Of a stretch of 64,000 bases of DNA, positions 52,661 to 61,315 are shown piece after piece. Made by a program: the position numbers and the translations under genes. Under the pieces are notes generated by a model. The model had not been told where the DNA came from. It saw only the letters and a program-made list of their open reading frames with translations, and did no database searches. Position 1 is the stretch's first letter. Each line of letters opens with the position of its first letter. This DNA is from Psychrobacter sp. P2G3 (GTDB lineage Bacteria; Pseudomonadota; Gammaproteobacteria; Pseudomonadales; Moraxellaceae), in the NCBI RefSeq assembly GCF_001593285.1, contig NZ_CP012529.1:1364001-1428000 (forward strand), given 5' to 3'.

Positions 52661-54124
52661 ATGAATAATCCGAATAATGCCAACCGTGTGGTCATCAATC
52701 TTGATGGCAGCCTTGATGATTTAGATGACGATGATATTACCTTACCGAGTCTACCGACGCAATCAGTCCCCATTATTGATGATTCTGGTGTCGATGAAGT
52801 TGAAACAGCAATTAAGGCTGATGAGCAAGGTAATGGTGTTAGTCATACAGCAAATACGGATGTATCAAGTGCAGATGCTGCAGAACAGATAGCTTTAGGT
52901 GCGCCAATCGTCATGCCTGCAGGACAGCATACGAGCGAAGATACAGTGGTGAGTAACGATAAGATCGACAATAAGACTAATCGTACTGCTGTACCAAAAA
53001 TGCCGCTACAAGATCAGTGGAGCGACAATTCCAGCAATAAATCTCGAGCCGCTAACCCTCAATCTGGCAGTACTGGAAATATCAATCCTGACAGTGCAAG
53101 TCAAGCTAGCGTTTCTGAATCTAGCGTTCCTATGAGACAAGCTGTACCCAGTATGCCTCAAGACGAGCAAGAAAATGAAACCCAAGGTCGTCAAAAAGGC
53201 AGCTGGTTCAACCGCATGAAGTCAGGGCTGAGTAAGTCACGTAAGAATTTAGCGGAAGGTATGGTCAGTATTCTTATCGGTGGTAAAGAGATCGACGATG
53301 AGCTGTTAGAAGAAGTCGAAGATCAACTGTTGGTCGCTGACATTGGTGTAAACGCAACCAACCGCATTATTAAGAGTCTAACCGAGCAGACAGCACGTGG
53401 GGACTTAATCTATGCACATTCATTGTATAAAGCGTTGCAAAGTGAGTTGGTCGATATCTTAACGCCAAAAGTTGCGCCACTGGTCATCGACACCAGCAAA
53501 AAACCTTTTGTTATTTTAGTTGTAGGCGTTAATGGTGTTGGCAAAACGACGACTATTGGAAAACTTGCCAAACGTCTACAAGGTGAGGGCAAATCGGTCA
53601 TGTTGGCTGCGGGTGATACGTTCCGTGCGGCCGCGACTGAGCAGCTGCAAATTTGGGGTGAGCGTAATAGTATTCCAGTCGTAGCGCAAGGTCACGGCTC
53701 AGACAGCGCCTCTGTTATCTTTGATGCCATGCAGTCTGCTAAGGCTAAAAATATCGATGTGTTAATTGCTGATACTGCTGGTCGCTTGCAGAATAAAACG
53801 CATCTAATGGCGGAGCTTGAAAAAGTCGTGCGCGTCATGCGTAAAGCCGATCCAAGCGCGCCGCATGAAGGTATGATTGTTCTGGATGCTGGTACAGGAC
53901 AAAATGCTATCAATCAAGTTGAGCTATTTAATAAAGTCGTGCCTTTGACGGGTATTACTATTACCAAATTAGATGGTACTGCCAAAGGCGGGGTCGTGTT
54001 TAATATTGCTGAAACTACTGATGTGCCTATCCGCTACATTGGTGTTGGCGAGTCCATTGATGATCTACGTGCCTTTAGTCCTAAGCAGTTCGTTGCAGCA
54101 TTGTTCGATACGGATGAAAGTTAA
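52661..54124 (+). CDS. ftsY: Signal recognition particle receptor FtsY
   Basis: GTPase that docks ribosome-SRP complexes at the inner membrane. Residues 1-175 are an acidic, poorly conserved A domain. The N domain begins around 190 (GSWFNRMKSGLSKSRKNL), and the G domain has G1 VVGVNGVGKTTTIGKLA, AAGDTFRAAATEQLQIW, DTAGR, TKLDGTAKGGVVFNIA and the closing YIGVGESIDDLRAF. It is 487 residues. ogt follows on the same strand after 51 bp. The M16 pair is divergent. Confidence 0.97.
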   Translation: MNNPNNANRVVINLDGSLDDLDDDDITLPSLPTQSVPIIDDSGVDEVETAIKADEQGNGVSHTANTDVSSADAAEQIALGAPIVMPAGQHTSEDTVVSNDKIDNKTNRTAVPKMPLQDQWSDNSSNKSRAANPQSGSTGNINPDSASQASVSESSVPMRQAVPSMPQDEQENETQGRQKGSWFNRMKSGLSKSRKNLAEGMVSILIGGKEIDDELLEEVEDQLLVADIGVNATNRIIKSLTEQTARGDLIYAHSLYKALQSELVDILTPKVAPLVIDTSKKPFVILVVGVNGVGKTTTIGKLAKRLQGEGKSVMLAAGDTFRAAATEQLQIWGERNSIPVVAQGHGSDSASVIFDAMQSAKAKNIDVLIADTAGRLQNKTHLMAELEKVVRVMRKADPSAPHEGMIVLDAGTGQNAINQVELFNKVVPLTGITITKLDGTAKGGVVFNIAETTDVPIRYIGVGESIDDLRAFSPKQFVAALFDTDES

Positions 54125-54175
54125 GATTTTTCATAAATTGAGTATTATTTCATTAGAGCTAAGTTGGAGGTAACT

Positions 54176-54748
54176 ATGATAGTCACTACAACAAGTTTTG
54201 GTCAACATCGACTAATTTTAATGGCAAGCGCTAATGAGAATGATATTGCTCAGCTTGCTGAAGTTAATTGGCTATTAAAAGGCCAGTCATGGCGTCACTC
54301 TAAATCATTTACTAAGCTCAAAAAGCACTATAAGCTTAGCGAGGATGATTTTATATTTATAGATGAAGATGAATTAAATAGTAAAGATGCCTCTCAATCT
54401 TTACTATTAGCTGCCATCGGCCAGCTTAATGAGTATGCTGATGGTAGACGTGACGCTTTTGATTTGTCATTAGATATATCTTTAGGCACTGAGTTTCAGC
54501 AAAAAGTATGGCGAGCATTACAAGATATTGCGCATGGCGAAACGATAAGTTATGCAACGCTTGCTCAGCGTGTTGGTAACCCTAAAGGATTCCGAGCAGT
54601 GGCAAACGCTAACGGCAAAAACCCTTTTAGTATCGTTATTCCCTGTCATCGAGTGATTGCCAGCGATGGTAAGCTGGGTGGCTATACTGGCGGGCTGGAC
54701 AAAAAAGAGTATTTATTAGCGCTTGAAGGTGTAAAGAATAAAACCTAG
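54176..54748 (+). CDS. ogt: Methylated-DNA-protein cysteine methyltransferase
   Basis: Suicide repair protein that takes methyl groups from O6-methylguanine. The active-site Cys157 lies in VIPCHRVIASDG, followed by KLGGYTGGLDKKEYLL; GETISYATLAQRVGNPKGFR and AVANANGKNP form the helix-turn-helix and hinge. It is 190 residues, with an N-terminal part of about 95 that is loosely conserved. GGAGGT precedes this ATG by 5 nt and decides the start. The Ada name is excluded because no AraC domain is present. Confidence 0.93.
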   Translation: MIVTTTSFGQHRLILMASANENDIAQLAEVNWLLKGQSWRHSKSFTKLKKHYKLSEDDFIFIDEDELNSKDASQSLLLAAIGQLNEYADGRRDAFDLSLDISLGTEFQQKVWRALQDIAHGETISYATLAQRVGNPKGFRAVANANGKNPFSIVIPCHRVIASDGKLGGYTGGLDKKEYLLALEGVKNKT

Positions 54749-54798
54749 TTTAAGAGATTTTAGATGAACGGTTATTGGATGTATTGTTAAAACGCATT

Positions 54799-54836
54799 AA
54801 AAAAGAGCCAAACGCTAAAAACGTTTGGCTCTTTTT
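54799..54836. terminator. Bidirectional terminator between ogt and yebC
   Basis: AAAAAGAGCCAAACG pairs with CGTTTGGCTCTTTTT around a 7-nt loop; strong on both strands. Confidence 0.95.
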
Positions 54837-54883
54837 ATGAGTGATCGATCATTTATTACTGGTAAGTTATTGCTGGACAGAAA

Positions 54884-55633
54884 CTATTGCTCAAGTTGTG
54901 CCATCACGTCAGCAGAGAAGTTCACATTGCTATAAACCTCTTGTACATCATCTATGTCTTCTAGCATATCAATCATCTTCATGACTTTTTCTGCATCATC
55001 GATATTATCAATCTCAGCACTGGTCGATGGTGACATAGTCACTTCAGCATTATCAGATACCAGACCTGCAGCATTGAGAGCATCTTTGACTTGACCGAAA
55101 CTTTCCCACTCAGTGATGACAAGCAGGCTTTCACCATCATTTTCAATATCAAGTGCGCCTGCATCTAATGCAGCAAGCATCACTTCATCTTCTAAGCTTA
55201 CATCATTAAAAGTGATTTCGCCGCGCTTATTAAAAAGGTAAGCGACTGAACCTGAAGTACCAAGATTGCCATCGTACTTGGTAAAGGCATGGCGCACTTC
55301 ACTGACAGTGCGATTAACATTGTCGGTCATGGTTTCGACCAGTACTGCGACGCCACCGATACCATAGCCTTCATAGCTGATCTCATCCATGTTTTCAGTA
55401 TCACCGCCACCAGTACCGCGATCAACAGCACGATTGATGGTGTCTCTGGTCATATTGACTGATAAGGCTTTTTCAATAACGGCCCGTAAACGTGGGTTTT
55501 TGTCAGGGTCAGGATCACCTTGCTTAGCAGCTGAAACAATTTCACGAATAATCTTGGTAAATACTTTACCTTTTACTGCATCCTGACGGGCTTTACGGTG
55601 TTTAATATTTGCCCATTTTGAATGACCTGCCAT
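54884..55633 (-). CDS. yebC: YebC/PmpR-family regulator or translation factor
   Basis: Conserved protein that in some bacteria binds DNA to control transcription and in others is reported to relieve ribosome stalling. The N-terminus [18 protein letters not shown] is diagnostic. [36 protein letters not shown] and [16 protein letters not shown] complete the picture. Length of 249 is normal. No ruv genes adjoin it, unlike E. coli. The start has AAGGAT upstream. Confidence 0.95.
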   Translation of the reverse strand: MAGHSKWANIKHRKARQDAVKGKVFTKIIREIVSAAKQGDPDPDKNPRLRAVIEKALSVNMTRDTINRAVDRGTGGGDTENMDEISYEGYGIGGVAVLVETMTDNVNRTVSEVRHAFTKYDGNLGTSGSVAYLFNKRGEITFNDVSLEDEVMLAALDAGALDIENDGESLLVITEWESFGQVKDALNAAGLVSDNAEVTMSPSTSAEIDNIDDAEKVMKMIDMLEDIDDVQEVYSNVNFSADVMAQLEQ

Positions 55634-55954
55634 ATTATATCCTTAAGTGCTATATACTTTTTAGTATGAGCTCAATGTGAGTCATACCTATTACGAGTAC
55701 TTTTTTATACCAATGTTTGAATGTTTTTGGAGCTTATAAATTTCACACTAACTAGCGCTTTTAATGTACTGTTGTAAGGTTATAAGCTTACGTTAACGTT
55801 AGCAATTTGTATGTTGCTAAGAGCTATTTTTTGCTACACTGTGGCAACTTATATGTTGTGATAACTGCTATAAGCGAACAATATTATAAACCAATTTTGC
55901 GTATTTTGAATAACTTGCGCTTATCCATCACACTTTAAATCATTGGATGCTATC
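55634..55954. promoter_or_regulatory. Divergent spacer between yebC and the channel gene
   Basis: Contains a TTAGCAA/TTGCTAA hairpin (55799-55820) followed by a T-run, which may be a leader terminator, and an extended -10-like TGCTACACT (55832-55840) reading towards the channel. No protein gene was seen. Confidence 0.3.
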
Positions 55955-55988
55955 AAGCCACTGATTCTATGAAGCCACTGATTCTATG
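55955..55988 (+). repeat. Tandem 17-bp duplication at the channel start codon
   Basis: AAGCCACTGATTCTATG occurs twice in direct succession (55955-55971 and 55972-55988), followed by a partial third AAGC. Each copy ends in ATG, so the duplication made a second start codon 17 bp, out of frame, upstream of the channel start. Confidence 0.9.
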
Positions 55989-55989
55989 A
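55969..55989 (+). CDS. Micro-ORF overlapping the channel start codon
   Basis: Six codons (MKPLIL) and a TGA whose first two bases are the last two of the channel ATG (CTATGA). A translating ribosome would terminate exactly on the downstream start, so coupling or competition is possible. No ribosome site is evident for either start, so this is a candidate only. Confidence 0.35.
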   Translation: MKPLIL

Positions 55990-56816
55990 AGCAACCAACC
56001 GCTGAAGCCATTACTCATTTACGCAATCGCATTCACATTACTATTGAAGGCACAGATACCCGTTTGGGTAAGCTTTTTGATATTGTACTATTGATTGCCA
56101 TTTTGACCAGTGTGGCTATCGTAATGCTTGATAGTGTTCTATACATGCGTTTGCAATATGGCACACTGTTTTTTTACGCTGAATGGTTTTTTACGATTTT
56201 ATTTACGATTGAGTACGCTCTAAGGTTATTCTCAGCACCCAATCGTATTCGTTATGTTTTTAGTTTTTTTGGAATAGTGGATTTATTATCCGTATTACCA
56301 AGCTATTTAAGTCTAATGTTTGTGGGTGTGCAGTACTTACTCGTGATACGTATTTTACGTATTTTACGTATTTTCCGCGTTCTCAAGCTCAAAGCGTATA
56401 TGCAACAAGCTGGATTTTTGGCTTCTGCGCTTAGAACCAGTCAGCAAAAGATTACGGTATTTTTCTTATCGCTCGTCTTATTAGTAACGATCTTTGGCTC
56501 GGTTATCTATGTTGTGGAAGGTCCAGAAAATGGCTTTACCAGTATTCCATTATCTATCTATTGGGCGATAGTAACCATGACTACAGTGGGATATGGTGAT
56601 ATATCACCAAAAACGCCACTAGGGCAAGCAATTGCATCCATGGTCATGATTACTGGTTACTCTATCATTGCAGTGCCAACAGGGATTTTTACCTCTGAGC
56701 TGGCACGTAATATGCGACCACAGCTCAATCCAATCACTTGTCCCAACTGTGGGAAGTTTGGTCACGCAGTTGGTGCGACATTCTGTGATCGCTGTGGCCA
56801 TGCGCTACATGTTTAA
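55986..56816 (+). CDS. Voltage-gated-type potassium channel with C-terminal zinc ribbon
   Basis: A 276-residue six-helix ion channel. S4 resembles a voltage sensor, with arginines at regular intervals in VIRILRILRIFRVLKLKAY (from about 120). The selectivity filter is TTVGYGD (199-205), the potassium-channel signature, between two long hydrophobic segments (about 155-178 and 214-236). The C-terminal 25 residues hold two CxxC pairs (Cys252, 255, 267, 270), a probable zinc ribbon seldom attached to bacterial channels. The start is the second ATG of a 17-bp duplication, overlapped by a micro-ORF. It is convergent with the ABC1 kinase gene. Confidence 0.88.
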   Translation: MKQPTAEAITHLRNRIHITIEGTDTRLGKLFDIVLLIAILTSVAIVMLDSVLYMRLQYGTLFFYAEWFFTILFTIEYALRLFSAPNRIRYVFSFFGIVDLLSVLPSYLSLMFVGVQYLLVIRILRILRIFRVLKLKAYMQQAGFLASALRTSQQKITVFFLSLVLLVTIFGSVIYVVEGPENGFTSIPLSIYWAIVTMTTVGYGDISPKTPLGQAIASMVMITGYSIIAVPTGIFTSELARNMRPQLNPITCPNCGKFGHAVGATFCDRCGHALHV

Positions 56817-56836
56817 CGGTCGCTAGTATTGATTTT

Positions 56837-58138
56837 TTAGGTCTCTATGTATTCATTAGTTAGCAATGATAAGTCAATTTCCACCCCGAGGTTAACTAAG
56901 TTCCAGTACTGTCCTGATACGGTACGATCAAGCATCATGGTAGTTGCGGAAGGCTGAAATTGAGCAAAGTATTTTAAAGACGTACGCATCTGAGCAATAA
57001 CTTCGTGGTGCACTTGACTACTAGAAAAATCAAAATGGCCATCTTGATGAGGCTTAATAGATAAAGGCTTCAAGCCAATAGCGAGCCATTGCTGGTAAAA
57101 CTCGCCTGGAATATTGGTATCATCATTCCGGCGTATTCCCAGTGCAATCAGATCTTGTTCAAGTGCCGTCACATCGCCTTTGATAGCATGTTTAGCAAAC
57201 CTACGAAACAATTGCACCTCACTATCACTATAGCTGCGAATACCGCCAAAGTCGTAAGCTACTACGCTACCATCAGTGCGGAAGGCAAAGTTACCGGGAT
57301 GAGGATCACAGTGCATCCGGTATAAGCCAAATAGCTGGCCTGCTGTAAAATGAAACAGGCGCTCTGCTATTTTTTGCTTAACATCATTATCCCATGTCGC
57401 CGCTACTGTTAGCGTCTCTCCCATCTCTTCTGTCAAAGTCAAAATTCGTTTAGAAGAGTGGCTACCAATGACCTTAGGGATGATAAGACCGTTGTCCTCA
57501 GCATGAAATGCCCCAAATACCCGTAAGTTATGGGCCTCTTTAGTATAATCAAGCTCATCATGTAAGCTTTGACGTATCTCGTCAAATAGCTGATTTTGCA
57601 GGTCACGACTCATGTTAAGAACGCCAGCAATCTTTAAGGCCATGCGTACTTGCTTTAGATCACTGTCGCAATTCTCATCAACATCTAGATATTGCACCTT
57701 AACTACGACCTTTTGGCCAGAGGGCAGAGTAGCCTTGTGTACTTGACCAATGGAGGCTGCCGCAAAAGGTACTTCTTCGAATTCTGCAAACAGCTCACTA
57801 ATAGATGCTTCAAGCTCACGTTCTACCTGTGTGCGTATCTGTACATATGGCATGGGTGGCGCATCTTTTTGTAGCTTTTCAAGCGCCGTTGCAACCTCTG
57901 GTGGAAACACATCTTTATATTGCGAGGCGATTTGCCCCACTTTCATGACAGCGCCCTTCATCTCACCAAGCGTTTCAGCGATTTGAACGCCTACATCTTG
58001 CATTAACTCTGAGCGTGCCTGTAAGCGTTTTTCTTCGTCACTAGAGAGGTGCTTTAGCGAGTTCTTAGCAGCTTTACCTGCAATACTTGCAGTCATGCCA
58101 GCAAGTTTCATAAAGCGTTTTCCGGACGATTTAGCCAT
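56837..58138 (-). CDS. ABC1/AarF/UbiB-family atypical kinase
   Basis: A 433-residue soluble member of the ABC1 (ADCK/COQ8-like) family. Motifs: the family-specific AVMKVGQIASQY (KxGQ), PEVATALEKLQKDAPPMP, the alanine-rich loop AAASIGQVHKA, VVVKVQY with the conserved Lys, and the catalytic region CDPHPGNFAFRTDG followed by YDFGGIRSY in place of the canonical DFG. No C-terminal membrane helices are seen, so it is not classical UbiB and may be a paralogue regulating lipid or quinone metabolism. Confidence 0.88.
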   Translation of the reverse strand: MAKSSGKRFMKLAGMTASIAGKAAKNSLKHLSSDEEKRLQARSELMQDVGVQIAETLGEMKGAVMKVGQIASQYKDVFPPEVATALEKLQKDAPPMPYVQIRTQVERELEASISELFAEFEEVPFAAASIGQVHKATLPSGQKVVVKVQYLDVDENCDSDLKQVRMALKIAGVLNMSRDLQNQLFDEIRQSLHDELDYTKEAHNLRVFGAFHAEDNGLIIPKVIGSHSSKRILTLTEEMGETLTVAATWDNDVKQKIAERLFHFTAGQLFGLYRMHCDPHPGNFAFRTDGSVVAYDFGGIRSYSDSEVQLFRRFAKHAIKGDVTALEQDLIALGIRRNDDTNIPGEFYQQWLAIGLKPLSIKPHQDGHFDFSSSQVHHEVIAQMRTSLKYFAQFQPSATTMMLDRTVSGQYWNLVNLGVEIDLSLLTNEYIET

Positions 58139-58300
58139 TCATATCACCGTATATTGATTTTTTAGTTTTTTGCTTATAAATTAATGATTGATTAAAGAAC
58201 GAGTCATATTTAATGCAATATTTCAGCCAATAAAACCCTTGATTTTAAAAGCGTGCTAGGGTTTTTCTAAAGACTGTATTAAGGCATGTGATAATGCCAC

Positions 58301-58858
58301 TTAGCTGTCATTGTCCAAGTCAATGTGGTACGAATTAACCAGCCAATAATCGAGTGCCATCTGATAGCCTAAGTGGCCTAAACCACATATTACTCCAACT
58401 GCCACATCACTTAAGTAAGAATGTTGCCGAAAAGGTTCACGTGCATGAACATTAGATAGATGCACCTCTATGAATGGCTTTTGAGTGGCTAGTAGGGCAT
58501 CGCGAATAGCGACTGACGTATGGGTAAATGCAGCTGGATTAATGATGATAGCATCCACTTGTGATACAGCATCAGCTAACAAACCATGATGCTGAATAGC
58601 ATCAACGAGCTGTCCTTCGTGATTGGATTGAATACAAATAAGTTCAATGCCATGCTTTGCTGCTCTTATTGTTAAATGTTTTTCGATATCAGTAAGGGTT
58701 GTATGACCATAAATTTCTGGCTCGCGCTTACCTAATAAGTTGAGGTTTGCCCCATTAATGAGTAGTATTTTGCGTGTCTGTAGATTGTCTGTTTCTGAAC
58801 CAGTTGCGTCTGCTACTGTTGTTTTTGAAGCTGATGCTGACGGGGAAGAGTTGCTCAT
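58301..58858 (-). CDS. aroQ: Type II 3-dehydroquinate dehydratase
   Basis: Dehydrates 3-dehydroquinate in the shikimate pathway. The core from about residue 29 has [21 protein letters not shown] (catalytic Tyr), [12 protein letters not shown] (Asn/His loop region), [17 protein letters not shown] and [17 protein letters not shown] with the catalytic His. The Ser/Ala-rich first 28 residues are an extension, giving 185 residues against about 150. The usual partners accB-accC are not adjacent. Confidence 0.95.
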   Translation of the reverse strand: MSNSSPSASASKTTVADATGSETDNLQTRKILLINGANLNLLGKREPEIYGHTTLTDIEKHLTIRAAKHGIELICIQSNHEGQLVDAIQHHGLLADAVSQVDAIIINPAAFTHTSVAIRDALLATQKPFIEVHLSNVHAREPFRQHSYLSDVAVGVICGLGHLGYQMALDYWLVNSYHIDLDNDS

Positions 58859-59214
58859 AAGTTTCTCTACAGATTTAGGTGAATGTAATATTAGGTCTAA
58901 TAGGGTTTGTAATTATAACTCATCTATAGTTTACTAATAAATCTTTAACATCATGTCACAGGCATGGTTTTATGGTGATTGCATATGCTTTGGCAATGCA
59001 TTAGTGAGAGATGCCTTTGTAGACCTTACCTTTGCGTTAATACTCTTGTAAACGAAATATTCATTGAAATAACGGATAAGTAAGAGATTAAACTGTTACG
59101 CTAGATATGGGACTTTATCATAATAGCTCAATTGTTAGTTTATAAAAAATTACATAGATAGCTTACCTAAACATCAAAAATCATGTTAAATGACTTTGTG
59201 TTGCTAAAAACCCA

Positions 59215-59539
59215 TGCTATGATATTTTTAAGTAGTGAATCTTGCGATTTTGTTGCTGCTACTTTTTGGAACAATTATAAGTAGCAATCATCCTTAAGTG
59301 ATGATGCAACATCGCTAGTAAGTGCGTTAAGGCGCGATTATTTCATCTAAGAAGAAATTCTTATTATTTGATGAAAATGAATGTCCTTATATATTCTAAA
59401 CGCAACTTTTAAATGATGGTATTTAAATCGTTATTGATTAAATAATTGATTTAAATTCTGATTTCATAATCTTAGACCCCGTTTATATGCAATTTCGCAA
59501 AGGAAGTTGGGGCTAGGCGTAATTTTAGGAAGCAATGTT
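59215..59539 (+). promoter_or_regulatory. Extended -10 promoter and long leader of the cold-shock gene
   Basis: TGCTATGAT (59215-59223) fits an extended -10, giving a leader of about 310 nt, a length typical of cold-inducible csp genes. The leader has a hairpin TTTCATC (59341-59347) to GATGAAA (59370-59376) with an inner AAGAA/TTCTT pairing. The upstream spacer from 58859 shows no gene. No exact cold-box match was recognised. Confidence 0.4.
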
Positions 59540-59755
59540 ATGTCAGATCGTGAGCAAGGTATCGTTAAGTGGTTTAATGATTCAAAAGGCTTTGGTTTTA
59601 TTCAACGTAATAGCGGTGAAGACATTTTTGTCCATTTTCGCGCTATCCAAGGTGATGGTTATCGCTCTTTAAAAGATGGCGAAAAAGTTGAGTTTAACGT
59701 AGTGGAAGGCCAAAAAGGTCTACAAGCTGAAGAGGTTAGAAAAGTAGAAGACTGA
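59540..59755 (+). CDS. Cold-shock protein (CspA family)
   Basis: A 71-residue single-domain OB-fold RNA/DNA chaperone. RNP1 is KGFGFI and RNP2 DIFVHF, both intact; [17 protein letters not shown] is the canonical N-terminus. AGGAAG lies 7 nt before this ATG; an upstream in-frame GTG/ATG extension is not supported. The long leader suggests post-transcriptional cold induction. It lies next to a DEAD-box helicase gene, a common functional partnership in the cold. Confidence 0.95.
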   Translation: MSDREQGIVKWFNDSKGFGFIQRNSGEDIFVHFRAIQGDGYRSLKDGEKVEFNVVEGQKGLQAEEVRKVED

Positions 59756-59764
59756 TCAATTCAG

Positions 59765-59794
59765 TCATTATAGTAGTTTAGCTATAATGATTTT
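59765..59794 (+). terminator. Terminator after the cold-shock gene
   Basis: TCATTATAG and CTATAATGA pair with an 8-nt loop, followed by TTTT. Weak by itself, but backed by a larger hairpin at 59821-59884. Confidence 0.7.
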
Positions 59795-59820
59795 ACTAAC
59801 TGCTGATATACTACTGAGTC

Positions 59821-59891
59821 AAGCCTGTCTATTCTTATCGATATTGGGTTTATTACAACATCGATAAGAATAGACATTAGGCTTGGCTTTT
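59821..59891 (+). terminator. Large nested hairpin, second csp terminator
   Basis: AAGCCT-GTCTATTCTTATCGAT pairs with ATCGATAAGAATAGAC-ATT-AGGCTT: a 16-bp perfect inner and 6-bp outer stem with a 3-nt bulge, a 17-nt loop and a T-run after. Its length is beyond a normal terminator. Confidence 0.65.
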
Positions 59892-60043
59892 TTACGCTCC
59901 TATATTTCATAGGCCGTTAATTATTAGTTGCAGTTATCTATCCGCATTCATCTGCATTCATATACCAGCAGCTTTATCTAAATCTAAAAGCTACGTTAAG
60001 GTTTGCTGTGAGTCTGCTACTGTCAATACATAAGGATGATTTT

Positions 60044-61198
60044 TTGAGTAATTTTACGACATTTACTGATTTGCCACTTTCAGCGCCAACATTACGAGCA
60101 ATCAGTGATTTGGGTTTTACCGAGTTAACGCCTATCCAAGCTCAGATATTACCACATACATTAGCGCATCAAGACGCGATTGGACAGGCGCAAACGGGAA
60201 CAGGCAAGACTGCGACTTTCTTGATTACTATTATGGAAGCTTTACTTAAGCGTCCTTTTGGTCAGGAAGAAGAGCGTCATTTAGGTGAGCCTCGCGCCGT
60301 GATAATGGCACCAACACGCGAGCTTGCGCAGCAGATTTTTGATGATTGTGTGGCATTGACCAAATATACCGAGCTACATAGTGTCTGTATTATGGGTGGT
60401 ACTAATTATGAGACTCAACAGCATGAGCTTGAGCGCCAATATGTAGATATTTTGGTGGCTACACCTGGACGTTTGATTGATCTTATGCATAAAGGTATGG
60501 TCTATTTGGATCGTGTAGAAGTACTTGTGTTAGATGAAGCTGACCGTATGCTTGATATGGGTTTTATCCCCGATATTAAACGTTTGGTTGGACGCATGCC
60601 AGCTAACACTGATCGTCAAAGCCTGCTGTTTTCAGCTACCTTTAATCAAGATGTTATGAACCTTGCTTATCGCTGGTTACATGAGCCCCAGTTTGTTGAA
60701 ATTGAGCCTGAACACAAAACTAGTGAGCTAGTAGACCAGCATTTTTATTTACTAACAGAAGATCAAAAGTTAGAAGCGTTGCAGCGTATTATTACTGATA
60801 GCGCTGTAGAAAAAGTCATTGTCTTTGCCAATCGTAAGGATCAGGTGAAGCGTCTGTATCACAAGCTTCGTCAAGCGCATAAAATTGTTATGCTATCAGG
60901 TGACGTGATTCAGCAGAAGCGTGAAAAATACTTACAGCGTTTTAAAGACGGTCACGCCTCTATATTAGTCGCAACTGACGTAGCTGGGCGCGGTATTCAT
61001 GTTGACGATATCAGTCATGTGGTTAACTATACCTTGCCGGATCAGCCAGATGACTATGTACATCGTATTGGTCGTACAGGGCGCGCTGGGCAAACAGGTA
61101 TCAGTATTAGCTTTGTGAGTGAAGATGATGCTTTTAATCTACCTGCATTAGAGAAACACTTAGATACTAAGTTTAGCCTTGAGCAATGGCAACAGTAG
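60044..61198 (+). CDS. DEAD-box ATP-dependent RNA helicase (RhlB-like)
   Basis: RNA helicase, 384 residues from the chosen start. Motifs: the Q motif FTELTPIQAQILP, Walker A AQTGTGKT (49-56), PTRELAQQ, TPGRL, DEAD as VLDEADRMLDMGF, SAT as FSATF, then ATDVAGRGIHV and HRIGRTGRAG. The short C-terminus without a basic tail resembles E. coli RhlB. The TTG at 60044 has AAGGA 7 nt upstream; a GTG at 60008 is the alternative, adding 12 residues. It likely unwinds RNA with the degradosome or ribosome; the exact role is not shown. Confidence 0.9.
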   Translation: MSNFTTFTDLPLSAPTLRAISDLGFTELTPIQAQILPHTLAHQDAIGQAQTGTGKTATFLITIMEALLKRPFGQEEERHLGEPRAVIMAPTRELAQQIFDDCVALTKYTELHSVCIMGGTNYETQQHELERQYVDILVATPGRLIDLMHKGMVYLDRVEVLVLDEADRMLDMGFIPDIKRLVGRMPANTDRQSLLFSATFNQDVMNLAYRWLHEPQFVEIEPEHKTSELVDQHFYLLTEDQKLEALQRIITDSAVEKVIVFANRKDQVKRLYHKLRQAHKIVMLSGDVIQQKREKYLQRFKDGHASILVATDVAGRGIHVDDISHVVNYTLPDQPDDYVHRIGRTGRAGQTGISISFVSEDDAFNLPALEKHLDTKFSLEQWQQ

Positions 61199-61231
61199 TT
61201 ATATCAATACTAAAAGCTTAAGTGTTGTCAG

Positions 61232-61270
61232 AAAAAGCCCGCAGCGATATTAACGTTGCGGGCTTTTTTT
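61232..61270. terminator. Terminator after the helicase gene
   Basis: AAAAAGCCCGCA and TGCGGGCTTTTT arms with a short inner CG/CG pair; lies between convergent genes and can serve both. Confidence 0.93.
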
Positions 61271-61315
61271 CGACATGCTTATAAGATATTGGCTTTTGGT
61301 ATTTTCTGAGCTCAA

